Positions 19,741 through 31,005 of a stretch of DNA of 64,000 nt are shown one piece after another (the first letter of the stretch is position 1; every line of letters begins with the position of its first letter). The stretch is from the NCBI GenBank assembly GCA_034401795.1, contig CM067366.1, positions 70,052,514 to 70,116,513 of the forward strand. Direction: 5' to 3'. Made by a program: the position numbers and the translations under genes. The notes below the pieces were generated by a model. The model saw nothing but the letters and a program-made list of their open reading frames with translations, made no database searches and was not told the origin of the DNA. This stretch comes from Chaetoderma sp. LZ-2023a (Eukaryota; Mollusca; Caudofoveata; Chaetodermatida; Chaetodermatidae).

Positions 19741-20037
19741 AAGCCCGATAATACCAAGTCAAGACCTATCAGAGTACAGATAAGCAGCAAGAAAGAACGT
19801 GTCGCAATATTAAAAAATGGCAAGCTGCTCCGGCAGGAGGGGAAAGATGTGAAAGAGCAAATATTCATCACACCAGACATGACACCACTGCAGAGACAGG
19901 AGCAGCAAAATTTACGACAAGAAAGGGATGAAAAGAACAAACTACTACAGGAGGAGGGAGTGATAGATTACCTTTGGACTATCAGGTCGCACCACCTGAC
20001 AAATACAAGGAGGAGAGGAGGGGGCAAGAGAGACTAA
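19741..20037 (+). pseudogene. CR1-like LINE ORF1, C-terminal fragment
   Basis: The stretch encodes VAILKNGKLLRQEG, TPDMTPLQRQEQQNLRQER and a charged helical tail. It is the equivalent of the SILKNGKLLR and LDLIPQQRDERKK segment in the minus-strand ORF1 (about 6,000-6,090). The N-terminal zinc and PHD parts are missing, so the insertion is 5'-truncated. ORF2 follows about 100 bp later. Confidence 0.75.
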
Positions 20038-20109
20038 CAACTTTAGGGTGTAAACCTGTAAATATTGTACATAAAATTAGCACACCTGATATTTATGGCC
20101 TAAAGTGTA

Positions 20110-22650
20110 TGTATTCCAATCTTGACACCTTCCACAAAAGTGGGAGGAGCTAATTATTTACATTGAAGAAAACTCCCCTGATATTATAGGATTTATCGAG
20201 TTGAAGCACAAAAAAGCATCTCACCAATTAACACATACAGAATGTGAGCTTCCAGGGTACGACAGCTGGCTTACCATAAACTCTTAAGGTCGTGCCGCCG
20301 CTATTTATATGAAATGCTGCTTAAAAGCTTCTGAGCGATCATTTCCCTCAGCCACTGACTACCAAGACTCTTCTTCGTGTAGCATTAAACCAAGCAGCAG
20401 TAACAAACTACTAATCGGATGTATTTACCTGTCCCCTAATAGCAACCAAGACAATACTAACCTACTAGAAAACCTTATAATGGAAGCTTCAGCATCATCC
20501 GACTCACATATTATTATCATGGGGGATTTTAACTACCCCAGCATCAACTGGAGAAACAATATCCCCATGTGCAGTGAAAGTCACGCATCTACAAAGTTTC
20601 TAGAACTAATACGGGATTCCTATCTCTCTCAGCACATTACATTCCTGACACACTTTCGCGGTGATAATAACCCCAACACCCCGGATCTTCTGTTGTCAAA
20701 TGCGGAAAATATGATTGAAGACATAATCACACACCCACCATTCAGGGCATCCCACCACATTACTATTAGCTTTACTATCCGTTGTAGTTCCCATGATGAC
20801 ACTAAACCCAGCAGTGTATTTAAATGGGATAATGGTGACTATGTAACATTCAATTCATACATATTGCAGCTGTATTGGCAGGCTGAGCTTCATGGCGAAC
20901 GCATTAATGAAAGCTGGGACCTTCTAACTAACAAAATTGCAGCAGGGGAGAAAACGTTCATCCACAGCGTCTCCAGTTCACAAACAGACCGGCAAAACCA
21001 GCTTGGATGAATGCCAAAGCCCTATCCAAAGTCAAAGGGAAGAATCAGCATGGAGGACATTTCATAAGAGCCGCGACAGAAATGACTATACATGCTACTG
21101 TAAGTTAAGGAACCAGGCTCGCCGTGCTACACAGCGGGCAATGAAGGAGTTCGAAAAAAGCATAGCAAACGAAGCCAAACTCAACTCTAAAGCCTTCCAG
21201 AAATATATTAAGAGCAAGCTGAGGACAAGAGCTGGTATCTCTGATCTAGACCATGATGGAGGAACAGCAACATCTGACAGTGATAAGGCTGTAGTGCTCA
21301 ATGACTTCTTCAGTAGTGTTTTCACCAAGGAAGATGACGTGAATATACAATGTAGCCAACACCCAGTGCAGTCACTATGGTGTAAATTAACTCTAACAGT
21401 AGATAATGTTTGAGACAAACTATGTAAACTCAACACAAATAAATCTGCAGGACCAGACAATATACACCCAAGGGTACTAAAAGAACGTAGTGACACACTA
21501 TCATTGCAACTCTATATAATTTTTTCAAAGAGCCTAGAAGAAGGCAATGTACCAGATATCTGACAGCAAAGCAATGTAACGCCTATTTTCAAAAAAGTTA
21601 GCAAGAGATATGTCGGTAACTATAGGCCTATCAGTCTAACTTCAATTTGTTGTAAAGTGTTAGAGTCCTAGGTCAGAGATAGCATAGTCAATCACATGAC
21701 TCTCAACAACCTGTTTGCAGATCAGCAGCATGGATTTAGGGCAGGACGTTCAGTAATGGAAACGTGGAGAGAACTGCTGGACAAAAAGCCTTCGACACTG
21801 TGTCACATTCGAGACTCCCCACCAAACTACAGAGCTATGGAATTGGAGGCCAGGTCTCTACCTGGAACCTAGCCTTCCTATCGTCCAGACACTTGAGAGT
21901 CCGCGTGAATGGATCGTATTCACCATGGGCAGATGTCATTAGTGGAGTCCCGCAGGGCAGTGTCCTAGGACCCATATTGTTTTTGATTTATATCAATGAT
22001 CTGCCGGATGTTGTCCACAGCTACATAAAATTGTTTGCCGATGACACTAAACTCTTCCGGGCAATTGCATCCGGAGAGGACTACCATATCCTACAAAAAG
22101 AAATTGACAATCTTCAACTCTGGTCAGAACGATGGCTACTGAAATTCCATCCCCAGAAATGCAAGGTAATGAAGATTGGTACGTACCACCCTGATTATAC
22201 ATATCTAATGGCTGAATCTGGAGGCAAAGTGACTCAACTGGAAGTGATGACGTGCGAAAAGGATCTTGGAATACATTTCGATGACAAGTTAACCTTCCAC
22301 CAACATGTAGAGATGGCAGTTAAAAAGGGCAACCAGGTAGATGGGCTAATCAGGTGGTCATTCCATTATCTAGATGGAGAAATGTTCCGTCTACTGTTTA
22401 AATCTCGGGTGAGGCCGCTACTGGAATATGCTAGTACAATATGGAGCCCGCGCTTCAAGACCGACATATCCAAAATAGAAAAAGTCCAGAGGAGGGCAAC
22501 CAAACTACTACCGGGACTGTTCGATATGGCATATGAAGAAAGACTCAAACAACTAAAGCTTCCGACTTGGAGGTGACATGATCGAGACCTACAAATTCCT
22601 CAACAATAAATACACTATAGAGCTACATGGATTGATTCTGGAAACGTCGA
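20110..22650 (+). pseudogene. CR1-like LINE ORF2: endonuclease and reverse transcriptase, broken
   Basis: The endonuclease starts near 20,150 with DIIGFIELKHKK, continues after a stop with LLIGCIYLSPN, HIIIMGDFNYPSINW and ASHHITISFTI, then a linker (KWDNGDYVTF). RT begins after a frame change at about 21,000. 21,420-21,760 carries NKSAGPDNIHPRVLKE and a YRPISLTSICCKVLES block with stops. 21,764-22,576 has KAFDTVSHSRL (motif A), SGVPQGSVLGPILFLIYIND (motif B) and FADDTKLF (motif C), then the VRPLLEYASTIWSP tail. The product would nick target DNA and reverse-transcribe the element. At least three stops or shifts make it inactive. Confidence 0.9.
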
Positions 22651-22689
22651 GCAGAACACCAGGACCCCCTGGGTGCGCCTAATCCTAAA

Positions 22690-23136
22690 GGCGGGAATAC
22701 CAAATGCAGACTATTGTCAATTACTGCTTGTTTTGCCCGTGCTTGTAGATATTAAAAAATCATCTGACCAAAATTGCACTTGCCATACTTTATCTAATTA
22801 ACCCAACTTTCTGTGTGTAGTGTCTGTCACTCCTGCGGCGGCTCCTACTCCTACGGCCTCAGGGCAAAGAAAATAATCCTACTTTTTCCTAGCACGGGAT
22901 TAAGGGGGTTTATATCTAACACCACAGGCAGAACAGGTGGTCACTGAGCAAAAATAAATTAGTAATAGACCCTAAAGCCTAAGCTAATTATACAACACTA
23001 GCTTAATCTTTACAGACAACGATAAAGCGATACTGAAAATAAAAAATTAAACAAAATAACACAATTTTTATTTTCCCTGATTCTTATATCCAGTATGCCA
23101 CTACTTCAAGCACACTAACTTTCAAAAGTTCTATTT
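22690..23136. other. Gap between two CR1-like LINEs, no gene
   Basis: AT-rich; it may hold the 3' end of the first LINE and the 5' leader of the second. No coding frame is supported. Confidence 0.4.
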
Positions 23137-23249
23137 TTGTCTAAGGCATACTTCTCAGCATATCATATTCTGTACTCGTCCAAACATGGCGTGACTACTA
23201 ACCTCATAGTCAACCAGCACCATTACTGCCTACTGACAGAGCCCAATAT

Positions 23250-25012
23250 GAAGGGGCGCAGAAAGAAGATATATTGTTTTGATTGTGGTGTGAGTAACTC
23301 ATCAGTGCAAACCCGCATATATGATGACTTCCTATGTAATACATGTAACCAAAAGTGATTCACGACAGTAACAAAGCCAACTGCACACACAGTAGATGAT
23401 AATGAACCAGCCAAAGATATCAAACAAATTTCAAACCTTTCTACTACAATCTCGCCAACTGACATATTCACGCAATCAAGTACAATTTTAACTACAACTG
23501 AGGATCTGCTTTTAGTAAGTAGCCCTTTGTTAGCTGACAGTGACAACTTGGTCCAAGTCCCATCCGGTGGACGCATTCTGTGTACATGCCAAGGGCCAAA
23601 CAATAAATACATGCTTATGTGCTACAATTGTAAAAACTGGCAGCACTATGCATGCACACTCCTGCCAAAATACACACTTTCTGCCCATACAGCATCTAAG
23701 CAAAAATACATGTGTGCTGGTTGCACCCCAATTTCAACTCATATAGTTGAATACTTAGAATGGCAGAAATCAGCAGACCACTACCATACTGACCATGCTA
23801 CACTAACTGAAAATCCTAATGTTATACAACAAGCTAATACACAATACAATGACAGTCAACAGATTACTGAAGCAAACAGCACAGAATACACAGTACCAGA
23901 CACACTAGTGATGATATTAATTTTGAAGACAAAGGCTCTCTATGACTATAATCCACAGCAGTACACAACACACAGATAAGCCACCACCAATTGATGAGGA
24001 AAATGTGCCAGAAGAGCTCCTATCTGAACACAATAATCAAATTAAGACTCTTATCACTGACCTGATTAGTGCAGTTAAGTCTCTCCGACAAGATTACATA
24101 GCAGTAAAATCACAGATTATGGAACTCCAAAAACCGAAGAACAATGTCAGCAATCCATTACAAGCAACAACAAATACTAGTTCTGACGCAATATACAACA
24201 GTCAAGCAATCAGATCAGATGCTCAACCACATATGAGCAATGTAAACCTGCATTCCCAACAGACATATACCAGATAAATACCAGTAGTACATAAGAGACA
24301 AAGCTCTTTCCACCAGAAACAAATTACAAATTTTCGCACTGACAGTGAGAAAAGATATTATGCACCTAGTTAGTATATGCATCAATCATCCATGAATAGA
24401 CAAATTGGAGCTACACACTCCATACAGAAACAAACCCAACCATACCAAACGCATAGTACTAGAGCCAACAGCACAAACATTGACAGAAAAGCATTGCAAA
24501 ATCCTGAACATCCATCAGACACAAGGATGAATATACTAGTCATAGGCAACTCAACTCTTTGTAGATTCAGTGGGCAACGCATGTTTACATAGGATTTAAA
24601 TGTCCGTATACGAACTCTACAAGGAGCCAAAATCAGTGATATGCACAATGAGCTGGAGAAGAACATTGTGCCTTCCAGTCATGACGCAATCGTAGTGCAT
24701 GTAGGAAGCATTGATATTCCCAAAACTGAGCCACATATTATGATAGAAGATTGCACATCCCTAATCCATCATATTCGAGCTATTTCCCAACAGGTACACA
24801 TATTCACCTCGTCTCTGTTACCCAGACCCTTACACAACCATGAGCACAACAAAACTGTGCAATTCAACGCTATGCTATACACCTTCTCCCAATCTTTATC
24901 TTTCACATTTGTCGACAACTCTCAACTATTTACTGATCCAACGGGAGACACACATAGAGAGCTTTTCTGGGACCACCTCCACTCCAATGAAAATGGTACC
25001 AGACTTCTGTAA
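23250..25012 (+). pseudogene. CR1-like LINE ORF1: zinc ribbon, PHD finger, coiled coil, SGNH esterase
   Basis: In order: KKIYCFDCGVSNSS and FLCNTCNQK (two C-x2-C pairs, zinc ribbon); a PHD finger at 23,575-23,730 (CTCQGPNN, MCYNCKNWQHYACT, MCAGC); a helical segment at about 24,000-24,130 (NQIKTLITDLISAVKSLRQ); and an SGNH hydrolase fold at 24,520-25,012. The SGNH blocks are ILVIGNSTL (block I, usually GDSL), VVHVGSID (block III, usually GTND) and DHLHSNENG (D-x2-H of block V). This matches the known ORF1 of CR1-group LINEs, where the esterase part is thought to help mobilisation. Stops at 23,356, 24,275 and after 24,590 and phase changes show decay. Confidence 0.8.
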
Positions 25013-25311
25013 GAAAATATTGTAAATTACCTATCTAGTACACTTAGCCTAACTTACTCGGACAACAGTATTATGTTACAGCAAACTGAATAGCACGAAA
25101 GACAAGTCTACAAGCCACTTTTTCACAATGGGAGGTCGTTCGGAGGGAAAACTCCTTATCCACATTACCAACAGCCAAACAGAAATCACATGACATACAA
25201 CTATATCCAGCCAAACTTCTACAAGAACACACCAAGCTATCCCCATTATTAAGTGTGAATAGCATCCATGTAAATAAATATAAGAATATGTACAATGACT
25301 CTGTCTTACAA

Positions 25312-25540
25312 AATTTAGATCTTTGTCTCTATGATACAAATAATCCAAGGCTACAAAGCATTACGGACCAATCAGTGTCTCCTACTGACCACAGGGCAAA
25401 TACTATAAATTGATTGTGTATATAACTCAGAAAACTTAGATCGTGGTCTCTATGATACAAATAATCCAAGTGATCAATGTGAGTGCCTTACTGACGATAG
25501 GGCAAATACTGTAAATATTGTATATAGCTCAGGAAAATCT
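25312..25540. repeat. 115-bp tandem duplication in the ORF1-ORF2 spacer
   Basis: Two units each contain 'ctctatgatacaaataatccaag', 'agggcaaatact' and 'tgtatata'. The spacer between ORF1 and ORF2 (25,013-25,517) is otherwise uninformative. Confidence 0.8.
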
Positions 25541-28500
25541 GCTTACCTTAATAATTACCACATTTGTAACAGCGAACAACATGAAAAAGCCTACCTGGTT
25601 CCTACATCAAAGCGGTTTAATGTTTTGCTTAATAGAGGACGACAATGAGGAAGATAGCGAAAATAATGAAACTAGCAGCTATTTTCATAACACGGGTAAA
25701 ATTAACCATAAGAACAACAAATGTGGAGACACACACGCAAATTATATGGCTAGTGTAAATAGCACTTACTCAAATATACCTGACCACACAAATCTGCTAC
25801 CAAACTCCACATCGACAAACCACCAAGCACAAAAATCATCCCCCATAAATCTTGCCCCATTATGTATATACACAAACAGTGATAGGTACATAACTAAGAA
25901 GATGGAATTAGAAGCATTCGTCCATGCCACATATCCAGCAATCATTTGCATTACAGAAGTATATCCAACAGGCAAAAACTCATCTATTAAAGGCAGTGAA
26001 CTACAGTTGGAAGATTACGATTTATTTATAAACCACCATCGTGGCAGAGGGGTCTTGATATATACTAACAAAATACTAAATGCACAGCCATTCGATGATC
26101 TAAATAATCAAAATTTGAATGAATTAATCTGGTGCAGCTGGACCACAGCTGCAAAATAAATAGTGCTATTAGGGTGTATTTAACGAAGCCCAAATTCAAA
26201 GGAAGTAAACAATGAAAGTTTGTTATTGTTGCTAAACAGTTTAGATAGTCAAAAGGCAGACCACATTCTAATAACTGGAGATTTTAATTTCCCTAATATA
26301 GACTGGATCACCGAAATGACAACTGACCCCTATGGTGTATCATTTATTGAAGCACTTCAAAATGACCTATTAGAACAGTTGGTTACTAGACCCACACTGC
26401 ACAGAATCAATCAAACATCAAACCTTCTTGATCTAGTGCTAACAAATAATGCAAATTTAGTGCAAGGTATTGACCATACTCCAGGTTTAGGCAAAAGCGA
26501 CCACAACATATTAAACATTGCTTTACATCCAGACCTTTTCCACATGCCTATACACAAAGAAACACCTAGATTCCTCTTTAACAAAGGCAACTACGACCAG
26601 ATACGCACTGATCTATCAAAGATTGACTGGGGTACCATACATGACCTTAGCAAATCGGAAGCATGGGAGTACTTCTATCATACACTTAGCGAAACAATAG
26701 CTCATAATATACCACAGACCAATACTAATAAAGTCAAAGGCAAGAAAATGCCTTGGTGTACGGGGAACATCATTTCTACTATAAAAGTAAAGTGAAGAGC
26801 CTTCAAAAAATACAAATGGACAAAAAATACTAGAGATTATAATGAATACAAACGAGCGAGAAACAATACTACATCATAAATTAGATCAACAAAAGTAGAA
26901 TTTGAAAACAAAATCGCATCAGAGTGCTAGAAATCCCAAGGCTTTATGGAATTATGTAAAAAGTAATGCCCAAATAAATGCATCTGTAGGCAGTCTAAAG
27001 AATTCCGGAAACATGAAGATGATAGAGTCAGATCAAGAAAAGGCAGATGTCCTAAATAACTTCTTTGCTAGCATCTTTACAAAAGAAAACTGCAACAAAA
27101 TACCTAACTTCCCTCTAGAATTATAGGCAACTGCCTTTCAGATGTACAAATACCACACGCTAGCATTGAGAACTCCCTTAAATCCCTAAATCCAAATAAA
27201 AGTCATGGACCAGACAATATCCCGCTTAGAGTATTAAAAGAGGCTGCAACAGAACTGAGTAAACCACTGTACACACTATACAATAAATCACTAGTGGAAG
27301 GAACTATCCCAGTAATTTGGAAGAAAGCCGATATTGCACGTATTTACAAAAAGGGAGCCAAACACGATCCTGGAAATTACAGACCCATCAGTCTTACATG
27401 TACTCTGTGTAAAGTTATGGAATCTTTCATACGAGATGCAATTATGACTCACCTAGAATCACTCAGTCATTTATCACAGTGCCAGCATGGCTTTAGACCA
27501 AACCTATCATGCAAAACTCAATTATTGGAATTCCGTGACACCATAACATCAATGTTAGACACAAATGAACATGTAGACGTAATCTACCTAAACTTTAAAA
27601 AGGCTTTTGATAGCATCCCGCATAGAAGATTACTTTCAAAACTTAAATCATATTGTATAGGCGAGAACATTATAAAATGGATTGAAAGCTTCTTAACCAA
27701 TCGAACTCAGAGGGTCAAAATAAACAAACCTAAATCAGACTGGCAATCTGTAGCCAGCGGAGTACCACAGGGCAGTGTTCTTGGCCCTGTTCTGTTCCTG
27801 GTCTATTTAAATGATCTACCAGATAACCTAACCAATGATTGTAAGATGTTCGCCGATGATACAAAGATGTTTGGCAATCCTTTCTTATCAGATCTGCACC
27901 ATGATATTGACAACGCTTACAAATGGGCAGAAGATTGGCAGCTTACTTTTAACCAAGAGAAAATACATGTTCACCCATTAGGTACAAACAATCCAGGCCG
28001 ACGATACAATACATTAGGAAATAGCTTAAGCTCCCCAATTACGTCCACTTGTGAAAAGGATTTGGGGCTTTACATCGATAGCAAACTATCATTTGATACA
28101 CATATAAATACCATAGTTAAAAAAGCAAATTCTCTTTTGGGTGTAATCGAACGAACTATAACACACATACAACCAGCCACATTCAACTAATTACTGTATA
28201 GATCACTTGTGAGACCTGCCTTGGAATATTGCAATGCTGTATGGTCTCCCAAATACAAAAGACAGTCCATAACTCTGGAAAGTGTACAGCGAAGGGCTAC
28301 GAAACTTATACCAAAACTAAGAAATCAAAGCTACGAAATGAGATTAAGATCACTAAACCTAATGCCATTAAAATACTGCAGGTTGTGTGGGGACCTAATT
28401 AAAGTCTTCAAGATCATTAAAACAAATACAACATTAATAGTGTAGACCTTTTTCAAGAACCTTACACAAATGTAACACGAGGCCACCCATACAAGTTAAG

Positions 28501-28650
28501 AGTAGACCGGTGCAACAATATCATTAGAAGAAACATTTTACCAAACGAATAGTGAATCTCTGGAATTCTCTTTCCACCCATACCGTTGAAGCAAAAAGAC
28601 TGTGAGGATTTCAAACAGAGACTAGATAAAAACTTAGATAAAATAATGTA
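25518..28650 (+). pseudogene. CR1-like LINE ORF2: endonuclease and reverse transcriptase, broken
   Basis: The endonuclease spans 25,850-26,530: YPAIICITEVYP, then after a stop ILITGDFNFPNIDW, LDLVLTNNANLVQGI and KSDHNILNIALHP. The linker holds ALWNYVKSNAQ and VLNNFFASIFTKE. RT (27,200-28,190) has SHGPDNIPLRVLKE, YRPISLTCTLCKVMES, QHGFRPNLSC, VIYLNFKKAFDSIPHRRL, SGVPQGSVLGPVLFLVYLND and FADDTKMF. The thumb and tail (28,209-28,445) has MRPALEYCNAVWSP and VQRRATKLIPKL. The catalytic FADD box is intact, but about five stops or shifts separate the segments. It pairs with the ORF1 just upstream. Confidence 0.92.
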
Positions 28651-28970
28651 CGATTTTGACTAGCACCTGAGCCGATATCACTACCAATAAAACCACACCA
28701 GCAAAATACAAACATACAGTACAACAGGACATAAGAAGCCTCAGGCTTCAGTCCTGAAAACATGATGATGACCTTCAACTGATAGATTGGACTAACAGTC
28801 TGAAATACATATTTTAACAAATGGGTGAATGTACAGATGGATGGATGGACTGCTTGACGAGCATGTGGACGGAAGGGCTCAGAGTGCAATATCAACTTTT
28901 TTTCAAAACCTGTGTGCGTGCGCGTTATTTTCACCTATTCACACGTTAAAAAGATGTGTGAGTGTAATAG
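28651..28970 (+). other. LINE 3' untranslated tail; no gene
   Basis: Follows ORF2 with 'caataaaacc' and a short GATGATGA motif near 28,760. No coding frame is supported after it. Confidence 0.4.
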
Positions 28971-28973
28971 TGC

Positions 28974-29552
28974 TTGCAACAGTTGGTTCTACGGAAAACT
29001 ATGGAACCTCCAAAAGAAGAAGAAGAAGAAGATGAATATATATCCGAGCTTGTCGACCTGTGTAAGCACCATTTTCCAGGCGCTGAAATCTGTGTTTCAG
29101 AAGCATTGCCCCGACGACTTGCTTCTTATGACAAATCTGCGGCTTACAATAACAAAGCAATGCACTACAATGAATTTCTTCACACTTTAGGTGTAAACAT
29201 CATCTGTAAGGACTCACTTCGTTCCATGAACAACTCCCTGCATGGCAGTGATGGTGTCCACCTAACTAAATTTGGTCTCGCGCAACTAATAAGAAACTTC
29301 AAGACTCAACTCAATCCAATTCTTGGTCTAAAAGCTTATGGAGAATACGATGTGCAGGACAGTCGTGCGAACCACCAACGACCCGTACAGCACCAGAATA
29401 ATGCTCCAAAATCTCACACATATACTAGGCCCATAAAGTCACACACAACTAGCTCTAGGCCTACCCAATCATCAACTAATGACAGTAGTGATCTTGGATT
29501 AACCTCCCTGTTCAGAGGTCTAATCCATGCTTACCATTCCAGGAAAAAGTGA
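28974..29552 (+). pseudogene. LINE ORF1 fragment with SGNH-like C-terminal half
   Basis: A 192-codon frame starts next to a (GAA)n tract at about 29,017-29,031, which encodes a glutamate run and seems to have changed the frame: upstream in another frame a VIVLATVGSTENYG stretch could be SGNH block III. Recognisable parts are FPGAEICVSEALPRR, YNNKAMHYNEFLHTLG and GSDGVHLTKFGLAQLIRNF. The last of these carries the D-x2-H block V. The C-terminal third is a low-complexity linker rich in S, T, H and N. It may be ORF1 of the LINE whose ORF2 starts at 31,006. Confidence 0.55.
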
Positions 29553-29878
29553 ATTTGTATATAAGTGGTTAAATTTAACCCTTGTGTGTGTTGTGCTGAA
29601 ATGTCTGAATAGACTATTTTTGATTTAGATAGATAGCTAATGGTATACATATTGTGAGTGGTTTATCTAGGGTTGATTCTATTACAGTAATCTCACCATT
29701 CACCATATGCACAGCCATGTCGCCTTTCACTTCTTGTAAATTAACGTAAAGACATTTCGACTCAGCATCACAGGGGTTGGCTCACTATTTATACAAGTAA
29801 TCCTATAATTGATGATCATGGAATCAATGAAAGCATGTCTTCGGCTAGCACGATTATGCATTAAAACACAATATCCAT
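29553..29878. other. No gene recognised
   Basis: Spacer between the ORF1 fragment and a MITE copy. No coding frame is supported. Confidence 0.4.
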
Positions 29879-30055
29879 TAACCCTTATTTGAATATTTGC
29901 CAACTAAATGTCCATTTGCAGGCCGAGTGGAGACTATTGGTTGTTTTTTTATTTTTTTATTTCACTGCTGGAATGACTGGCTCCGGTCATTCCAGTGGTG
30001 AAGTATCAAGAATTATTGTTCTCTTGGCCTGTAAATGGTCATCCCACAAGACAAA
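29879..30055. repeat. Palindromic TTAA-MITE copy
   Basis: Starts TTAACCCTT, contains 'gtccatttgcaggcc', 'ctggaatgactggctc', then the inverse 'ggtcattccagtgg' and 'ctcttggcctgtaaatgg'. It is a partly decayed member of the family that is best preserved at 60.65 and 61.74 kb. Confidence 0.75.
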
Positions 30056-30056
30056 A

Positions 30057-30057
30057 T

Positions 30058-30088
<31 letters not shown>

Positions 30089-30090
30089 TT
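30057..30090. repeat. (TTTA)n microsatellite
   Basis: Eight or more TTTA units follow the MITE. Confidence 0.95.
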
Positions 30091-31005
30091 AACAAATATA
30101 ATGCATAGCCGGGCAGTGTACATGCGTGCGTGTTTACTCCTATTATATAATAATCCTTTTTTGCTGAATCCAAATTGTCACCACTTGGAGGTGCACATGT
30201 ACACCGGGGTGCGTAAGGGTGAAAGTATTTAGGTCGTGTACGTTTAGAGGCTTGGATTGTGGGTCTATGTGTGATGAATCGGATGGGATTTTGACTGGTG
30301 GCGATTTCATTACGTATTGGTTAATGCATTTTATTGGTTTGTAGAATTGAATTAGAGGCACAAGCCCCTGATTCGGTTTGGCAACTTACGAGGTTGTATT
30401 GATTGATGCGTGAGGGAGTCGTCACGTGTTGGGATTTAATTTGTTTCCTTGCACATGGACATGTGGTTTGGGCCTCTGAAAATAAGCGGCTTGGATGGGG
30501 TTATTTTCGAGCATTTTCCTGTGTATGTGCACCTTTATTGGTCAAGGGGTGAGAATTTCCACTCCGGTAAATGTACTTTCAGCGGTAGATCCATCAGCCC
30601 TATAATCAAAAGGTAACCATATGGTCAGGGTTGTTGGGGCTGACTATGAGGCTGCTCTTGCCTTTATTATGTATTTGGTATTAGTGATACCCATCACATG
30701 ATAAAGGAAACAGTATTGCTTGGTCGGCCTTAGCAACCCTGGCAAACAACATCAACCTACCAGACTAGCATGATTGATCTGCTTGTAATTGAATACTCCT
30801 AGTATCATTGAGAATATGCTCTATTTGACTTATATGGTTGAAAACGTCCCGGAACGATGTTGATTACTGATCCGGTGACTGGCCGATGCTGTAATGATAT
30901 CATCCTAGCATCGGCCCGTTCTGGCCACTGAGTCCCAATATCCGGGTAAAATATGTCCCTGTACATAACCTGATTATTTGTCACAATATATATATAAGTA
31001 TCAAT
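30091..31005. other. No gene recognised; possible LINE leader
   Basis: No coding frame is supported on either strand. It lies directly upstream of the LINE endonuclease frame at 31,006 and could be its 5' region. Confidence 0.35.
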
